64,000 nucleotides of DNA from Lutjanus erythropterus. Its lineage: Eukaryota > Chordata > Actinopteri > Lutjaniformes > Lutjanidae. The position numbers and the translations under genes are program-made. Below the pieces are notes generated by a model. The model had not been told where the DNA came from. It did not search any database and saw only the letters and a list, made by a program, of their open reading frames with translations. The DNA lies in NCBI GenBank assembly GCA_020091685.1, contig CM034591.1:27309312-27373311 (forward strand), given 5' to 3'. This document shows, in pieces, positions 56,306 through 64,000 of this stretch. Position 1 is the first letter of the stretch; each line of letters opens with the position of its first letter.

Positions 56306-58799
56306 GACTATGTAGCACACAGACAGTAGAACAGTAGACGGCTATTAGACATGTCAGGATGCTGCATTTTAAAAGGAATGTCTTCAGAGTGACAATCAGA
56401 TAATGGAGAAAAATAATACTGCTGCGAACTGGCTAAAAAAGGCGAAAGATGCATGTTGAGACTAAAATTTCCTTATATCCTTTATTTTATGCAACAACAG
56501 AGCTGGGGGATAATTTAACCTTCGTGTTTGTAGTTTTAACTTTATCAATATAAATACACTGAGATCATGCTCTGACAATCACTTCAATAATAATTATGTG
56601 CTTATTGCCAACATACTGTAGATGACAGCATTGCTCAGAATAACTCAGCCCTAAAATTACATTAGAGAGAAACTTAAGTGACTGAGAGGTATCATTTCAC
56701 TTCCATTCAGCATGTAGCCTATATATCCACTCAACAAAATATTTACCAACATGAAAGAATCCAGAGGATTTAAAATAGGTTATGGTAATCTAAAGAATGA
56801 CAAGGATGGGATTCCAAGACAATCAGCTCAAATGTACTTCAGACAGCTGACCATACCAACTAAGGCAACCCTGCTCTTTCATACTGAACATATCCTGCAG
56901 ACAACTTCTCGATGACGTCTTTAGAGCCATATGGGACGGAATGGTGTCCAGCATATGGCTAGCAACAGCAAACTTAAGACCTGCTAAAATAAGTTTTAGA
57001 CAAATTTATCACATGGTCAAAACAAATGCCTGCAACAGCTGGTGCAGCAGGCAACATAGCAGCAGAAACCAACCAGGCAGTTATGCCAACCATTTTAGCC
57101 TCACAGGCATGTCCTATTTATAAGGAACAGGTTCTCCCCTGGAGGAAGTGAGGAGAGGGATGCTACATATCAACACACCCTTGGATTCACCAGGCTAATG
57201 TGGGGATATACAGTAAGGCTGATCAGTACAACTTGAGCAGTACTACAATCCATCATCGGGTCGATCTATTGGTTGGAAAGTACCCTGTAACCAAAAACGC
57301 TTTGGCCCCCGCAAAGGCCAATGCACAGGTCCATTAACTGCTCCTATTCAACTTCTGAGATCCAGCTTATCAGCTGTGTCAGTTCTATATATGCCTCAAT
57401 CTGCTTTTATAAACAATCCTTCCCTATTTCTTAAAATCAATTTAAAGCAACTAATTTGGCACCAAGCAAGCAATAATAACTACGTCAAAACAATTAAGTA
57501 TTAAAACCTTTTCAGAGATCAGGACAGTATTCATAACAAGGTGATCAGGGCTGGGCAAAATAACTGATATATTTTTCCACAATAAAACGTTTCATTTCAG
57601 TCGATGTTGACCAGTATTTTTAATAACCCATTTTTAATAAAGTCCAGGAGAAAAAAAAGGTTGAATACAACCACTTCTTTCTGAATTTAACTGCCTTTCT
57701 CTGACTTAACCACTTCTTTTTTTTTTTAAATAAAAGCACACAGGTAATAGAAATAATGAGACTTTATTAAAAAACTGCCACACTGGAGAGCAGACCTTTC
57801 CCTCTTTATTAACCACTTCATCAGCAACTGCACTCTTTCTCTGACACCACACTGTCTCTGTGTCACTTGTCAACGGTGCAACTGAACAACACACCTGTTA
57901 AATGATTGGCTGTTTGCATGTCACTTGTGATATACAATAAGTCACCATGACGGAGCATTTCCTCTCTTGCAGCATATGAAACATTTTTAGGATCGCTCTG
58001 TGCCATTTTCAAAATCTTACAACCTGAAAGAAATACATTAACCAAAATAATGATGCCAGTAAAAACTTAGTTGCATAAATCATCACACCTGAATCAGCTC
58101 TATTTTCAGGAAAAATAACTAAGATGAGGATGGAATACAACGATTTAGGAGCCACCTTATGTTTAGCTCTTCCTAATTTGTTTATTATTTATTGTTTGTT
58201 TAGGTTCCTCCAAAGATTATGCAAAGCGCTTCTGGGTACAGACAAGATATACTGCATTATCTTCTTCATATCCTTCTATTCTTACTTTTCCCTACTGAAT
58301 GCACAATAGCAGTACACTGTGTAAAATTACATAGTGAAATAAAGAGAGTCAAATAGAAAACAGGTTTCTCTCCTTTGGTTTGGGGGGGGGTGAGTGTATG
58401 TTGCTATGGTTGCGCTGCTCTGTCCTAATCAACGCAACTCAAGCCTCACCGCCCTCCTGTGAAACCAAATCTATTTTCCATCCTTAGGATATGACGTACA
58501 AGCTGAGGGGCCATTGAATACAAGAAGAGCAGAGGCCTCGTGACTGTTCACTGCCACGTGCAAGAGCTCCAGAGAAAACAGACAGGTAAAACAAAAAGAT
58601 GAGCAATGTGGTGGACTGGTATCTTGCCTTTTGCAGAGTGCATGCAGAGACTCTTGTTCTGTGTAAAACTGAACAGGAATAAGTGTGTATGGACAATGAA
58701 TGAATGGGTAGACCTGAAATAGCACAAACTCACAGACATATGACATGGCAATGCACCTGGTCAGCACCTGTGCATACACAAGAGATAAATTGTGGAATT

Positions 58800-59490
58800 A
58801 AATAATGGCGGTCAAGTTTAAGAAACAGAGAAAACTGACCGCCTTTTGCCTTCATAACTGCCTTGATTCTTAGCGGCAAAGATTTAACAAGGTGCTGGAA
58901 CCATTCCTCAGAAATTTTGGTCCATATTGACATGATAGCATCAAACAGTTGCTGCAGATTTGTCGGCTGCACATCCATGATGCAGATCTCCCGCTCCACC
59001 ACATCCCAAAGGTACTCTATTGGATTGAGATCTGGTGACTGAGGAGGTCACTGGATTACAGTGAACTCACTGTCATGCTCAAGAAACCAGTTTGAGATGA
59101 TCTGACCTTTGTGACATGGTGCGTTACCCTGCTGGGAGTAGCAGAAGATCACTGTGGTTATAAAGGGATGGACATTGTCAGCATTAACACTCACTACAAT
59201 ACTGCCACCAGCAGCTTGAACAATTGATACAAGGCAGGATGGATCCATGCTTTCATGTTGTTTATGCCAAATTCTGACCCAACCATTTGAATGTCACAGC
59301 AGAAATCGAGACTCATCAGACCAGGCAACGTTTTTCCAATCTCCTATTGTCCAATTTTGGTGAGCCCATGTGCATTATAGCCTCAGATTCCTGTTCTTAG
59401 CTGATAGGAATGGCACCCGGTGTGGTCTTCTGCTGCCGTAGCCCATCTGCTTCAAGGTTTAATGTGTTGCGTGTTCAAAGGTCTTCTACA
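58800..59490 (-). pseudogene. Tc1/mariner DD34E transposase fragment with internal deletion
   Basis: The minus strand carries HQNWTIGDWKNVAWSDESRF (first catalytic Asp), MDPSCLVSIVQAAGG, NADNVHPFITTV, QQGNAPCHKGQIISNWFLEH, SPDLNPIEYLWDVVEREI (catalytic Glu) and VMKAKGGQF, all in Tc1 order. The second catalytic Asp, normally QQDNAPCH, is Gly. The family segment between the GGG motif and the HPF motif is missing. No clear terminal repeats were found, so this is an inactive relic inside the hipk3 intron. Confidence 0.85.
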
Positions 59491-60139
59491 TAGCTTGATT
59501 GTAACAGCTATTTGAATTACTGTTGCTGTTCTATCATCAAACCAGAATATATATACACACCGAGGAGATGAAGAGGAGAGAAAGAGTCTGGACTCTTCAT
59601 CATGACTTACAATAATGCAGCGCAGTGACAAACGTTTTGTGGAGGAGACCAGCGTCTGTCAGTCTGGCCTTTACAGTGAGAGATATTTTTATCTGTAGAG
59701 TTTAAACAACAGAACTGTACAGTAACATCAGAATTCATCATCAATAAAGTTTTTTATATCAGTTAGCACTTCACACTCACTCCCCTCCCTCCCTCCTTTC
59801 TGCAGCTCGTCTCTCCTCCCTTGCTGTTGTGATTATTGGCATGAAATAATTAAGTACTTAAGTAGTACCCAAATTGGACATGGCGTAAAAAAAATCATGC
59901 ACCACAGAGGTATACAGTAACATTATGATTCATGATCATAAAATGTTTTTATATCAAGTCAACACATCTGTCCATATTCACACGCTTTCTCTCTCTCTGC
60001 TGTGGGTCAGACTTATTTTTATTTTTACCTGGTTTCAGGTGGAGCTGCAGCTCGATCAGCACCCGCTCATCTCCCTTCTCATATACTCTGTTTCTTTGTG
60101 TTGAGCCAGTTGCTTAAACAGACAAGCCTATTTACATTG

Positions 60140-60206
60140 TGGCAACAGTGGCGTTAAACGGAATTTGCGTTAACGTGTTATTAACGTATTAACCTTGACA
60201 GCCCTA
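60140..60206. repeat. terminal part of a dispersed fish repeat
   Basis: It contains gttaacgtgttattaacgta followed by ttaaccttgacagccctaa, a common teleost repeat end. The other end was not located. Confidence 0.45.
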
Positions 60207-60208
60207 AT

Positions 60209-60262
60209 ATACATACACGTGTATATACATATACACACACACGTGTGTATATATACATATAT
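60209..60262. repeat. TA/CA palindromic microsatellite
   Basis: Alternating purine-pyrimidine sequence with acacgtgtatat and acacgtgtgtat, self-complementary and able to form hairpins. Confidence 0.85.
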
Positions 60263-63008
60263 ATAACCCAACTTAGGGTTTTTGGCTGCATAAAACATGT
60301 AGGCACAGTTTATACAAGTACAGAATTTCCAAATGTGTATTTATGGTAAAAAAAAAAAAAAAAAAAGAAATAATAATAAAATGACATGGTGGATATGTCC
60401 TTGTGTATGTGGAATATCAGGTTTATTATTGACTTCCCTCTCAAATTTATGACGTTTATGAGATATCTTATGCAACAACTAGGGATGCATTATTGTTAAT
60501 ACATTTTACCATCCATTAGATGCAGCCAATATGGTTCGAATACTTTAATGTACTGCAAATATATCATTGTACAAAAGCTGAGCATGTTTTTCCTCAGTCA
60601 CAAGACAAAAGACTGCATATCAGGTCTGCTGACTGATACTACTGCACTGTTCAAAGGTTGGAAATGAATGACTATGAGTGAGACATGAGTTGTCTACAAT
60701 ATCATGGTGTTCAAAGGTTTTCATAGAGCCTCATGCGTTATTGGTGAAAACCGCCTCCAGAGGCAGCAGAGGGGAAAAAAGACACTTCTTCAAAGAGCTT
60801 TCTGTGCCTGCTAGCAGCGTTGTCAGACACTCTTTTCAAAACATTCCTCAGTTCACAGCTCACTACTAGAGTTTCAAACTTTCCATCACTGTATACCGTG
60901 GAATTTTAGAGACGCTCATTAAGTTGAAAATAGTTTAGTTGTGAATATATTTTTTAACAACTTGTGCTTGTAATTAATTTATCTGATAGATTTTGGCTGA
61001 CAGTGCAACATTTGGTTTAGGTGAGGTCACTCCAAAACAAGGCCTGGCTGAGAATAACAAACTCTGCACTGGCTGCTGGCTTGTCTTTAATGGAAACCAT
61101 CAGTAACAAATCCTAATGCACAATGCTGAGCACAGCAGTAACAGCAGGCCCAGCATGGGCACACCACTGTGCCAAGAGTAACCCGCCCACACTGCAGGTA
61201 TGATATTCAGCAACAATCACAAAATAAAACCCAAACAGGCAGGAGCAGTGGTTAGATTTGGTTGCCATCTTTTCTCCTCACAGCCTGAAGCGTCCTCTAT
61301 ATTTTGCTGCTCCTTTGTGGATTGGATCTGCCCAATAAAAACAAGTCTTTTCCTAGTCAACAAGTTCAACAGTTTGCTCCTTCAACTCAGACAGCTGCTT
61401 CCCTTCCTCCATCCATCTCTTCTTTTCCCTCCCTAATCATTTGTCTGTCTCTATGCCACAAAGAGAATGAGGCACAAGGCAATATTATGTTAGTAGAACC
61501 AACACAAACATGATGCATGGTGAGATTCCAAAACATACAGTGAATGTGCGCACTAAACTGCTGACCCAGAAGTTTGGAAGAATCCAAAGCATGGAAACAA
61601 CTTGGGTTTTCAATCCTGGTATTCTATATGAGAGCATGAGAAAAATTCAAACATGTTTCTTTAACCTATGGCTGGGCTCACGCTACAGGAGTTTTAAAAT
61701 CCTAACGGATTATGAAATCTGGTTGTGTCACACAAATAAGGACTTCCGTCTGAAGATTTGAAAATAATGGCCCATCACACACTACAGGATTTTAATCCAG
61801 ATTATTGTGCCAGAGAAGAGAGCATTGTTTTCATGTGATCTCATAGGGAAGTAGATGTATTGTAAACAATGGAGACAGACGTAGTGGAGCAATTTGCTGT
61901 AGTAACATTGATACTTTGAGGTGAAAAAACACAAGCAGACAACAGTTTGGAAAATGATTGAGGAGATATGGTCAGCACAGCTTGACTATTATTATTATTA
62001 CTGGGTAACATTAAATACAGCATTTGAATAAGAAAATGTTGAAGTTGATGTAAAGTGTATTTTTAAATTTTGACAAAAGGAAACTGCTCCCTTTGCTTCC
62101 ATTTGTGTCAGGCTGGGCTAAATATACTCTAGACATATCTTGTCCATACTGTACTCTGCACTGTACAGATACAAAATTAGTATTAATCTTCTTCCATCTG
62201 TGTTCTTCTGACTGTGAGTTAAATAGAAAACAAGCATATTTCCCAAAGTGTCAGTGTGTCTTTGATATGCAGGTCTGGTACATCTTTTTTTTCCCAGTTG
62301 TATGTTATTTTTATCTCACCTGACAGAAAAAAAAAAGAAAAACAGTGCAGACACGAGTCTGACTTCCTTGCAAGATGGGCAGAGCAGAGAAATTATCTCC
62401 TTCTCTATTTCTTATTCATGGACATTATCTCATACTCCAGAAATAGTTCTCTGATCCTCCCTGCTCTGTCCTCACAGGGAGGAACCCAGTGTAAAGTGGC
62501 ATCCAACCAGCTCACACAGAGAACAGCAAATAAGGGTGGCTGCACACAGGGAGGGGGGTCATTGTCATTGCATGCTTACGTAGGCCTTTCAGTAAGCTTG
62601 TTCTGATAAATAAACTCATTTGGTCTACACTGCAGTTGGCATAAGCTCAGCCACAAAAACACACTGACAACATGGTGACTCCATGATGGAAGAATGGAGG
62701 TTTGCCGCACGTCTCTTCCAGGAACTGTAATTCCACACACTCTCAGAGCACTCTGCATTATTCAGTGGAACACAGAGGCAGTGTAGCAAAGGCTGAGGGA
62801 GCACTTGCACTCTGATCTGCCCAGACCTTAGATTAAGGATACAAGACGTTAGACACGTTTTACAGATGTTAACCTTTCAATGTGTTGACATGGAGCCAGG
62901 GTTAAAGTAAGTCAGTTTTTCTGGTTCAAATGGACTGAGCTTCTTCTCTACAGTTTTTCATAATCGAAATTAGTTGTATTAGCCTAGTATGTGTACATAT
63001 ACAAGGAA

Positions 63009-63270
63009 TTGGGGCTGCAAAATTAGTCAAAATATTATCAAAATTACAATATGGCTAAGTGCAACATCTACTGCTGCATTTTTTTGATATTGGAGAATAT
63101 GTCTGTTACACATTTACTTTATCACAAAGTACAGCATTATAATAAAGACCTGTAGAGCTGCAGAGATGCCCTGGTCCACAAATCTTGTTCTCCAGATGTA
63201 AGAAAACATGTTTGTTTGGTACAGACCTAAAAACAAATGTGACATCACAATGATTTTAAGAATTTTAAGG
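63009..63270 (+). repeat. percomorph MITE, copy B
   Basis: It contains ggggctgcaaaattagtcaa, gctgcagagatgccctggtc, ttctccagatgtaagaaaac and tttggtacagacc, collinear with copy A. Confidence 0.7.
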
Positions 63271-64000
63271 CTATTACATACATTAGTATGTACTTTATAT
63301 ATAATAAGCACCAATGACAATGACAAAAATAAAATGTCTATATAGGAGTCAACTGTTGTGTAAGTTGTAACAGTCTATACAGCATGCAGAACTTTCACTG
63401 AGAGTGAGAGTGCATATATAGAAAGCATTTACATGTTAAAAATTGTGCATTCTCACAAATATCTCAGATTCAACATAAAGTTTTTAAAAATGTGTAAGCA
63501 TTGAAAATCATTAGAGTCCGATTTGACACAGCATCAAAGTGGGTTTAAAAAATCTGTCATGAGAAATAACCCTGATACATAATTTATGTGCTTTCTAACT
63601 GACAGATTGCAAGCTACTGTGGGTAATGAGTGTTTCCAGGTATTTAGAGGGCCAAAGAAGTAGACAATTCATGAAAGGGAAGAAACAAGTTCCCACACAC
63701 ACACAGAACATGTTTCTAAGACTGTCTCGAGGATTACTTGTCTATGCGGTAAAAATGCCAGACCTACATTTCACGGAAATGTTAATCCAGTAGTCTCAGT
63801 CCAGATATTTCATGTGTGGATAGGAGACTGAACTACAGATCAGGGTTCAAACAGAGGAACTGGTCCACTGTGGAAAATCTTGAGTAGACCTTCGATTTCA
63901 GCCCTAAGTGTTATCTTGCAATTGCATATCTAATGACCAACTATCTTGGTATCAGCATTTATTACTGTAAGCATGACTCATTGCTTTCACAAAATCTTAA

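Noticed and set aside
62256-62606. 116-codon plus-strand open frame
   Set aside because: Low-complexity, no motif, weak start context; chance in AT-rich intron.

Overview
This is vertebrate nuclear DNA, almost certainly from a percomorph (spiny-rayed) teleost fish. It has short coding exons with GT-AG boundaries, long AT-rich introns, and many microsatellites. It also holds Tc1/mariner, hAT-like, L1-like and other non-LTR fossils, plus several MITE-type repeats familiar from percomorph genomes. There is no bacterial, viral or plasmid content, and no CRISPR array, tRNA or rRNA gene was seen.

The main gene is on the minus strand: the 3' portion of hipk3 (homeodomain-interacting protein kinase 3). 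Fourteen coding exons can be joined in frame from 54253 down to the stop codon at 35418. They encode about 857 codons, from the APE motif of the kinase activation segment to the family's C-terminal end (SPTKINQYPYI). The large exon expected upstream (N-terminus and kinase N-lobe, the exon that becomes circHIPK3 in human) is not in the window, so the intron before 54253 is at least 9.7 kb. A long 3' UTR follows, probably ending near 32.4 kb or a little further on.

About 6.3 kb beyond the hipk3 stop, a CpG-rich block at about 28.86-29.34 kb carries a probable first coding exon on the same strand (29098-28861). It has a basic/Gly-rich leader, a hydrophobic signal-peptide-like segment and a strong donor. 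In human, KIAA1549L lies downstream of HIPK3 on the same strand, so this is tentatively exon 1 of the fish kiaa1549l orthologue. The region 1-28860 would then be its first intron; I see no exon in it.

The rest is intron or intergenic DNA shaped by mobile elements. The notable ones are: a complete, dead Tc1-type transposon with Sleeping Beauty-like IR/DR ends (12404-13868); two hAT-like insertions nested in one older MITE with readable target duplications (16011-17818); a palindrome of about 1.6 kb with another element inside one arm (22352-23930); a palindrome of about 755 bp inside a hipk3 intron (45464-46218) with a half copy in another hipk3 intron; a 735-bp hAT-like MITE (50453-51187); an antisense L1-like copy that fills nearly all of one hipk3 intron and stops about 20 nt from a splice donor; and a damaged second Tc1 transposase (58800-59490). 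I found no convincing new biological system. The most interesting signals are the inverted repeats in the hipk3 pre-mRNA and the nested transposon architecture.
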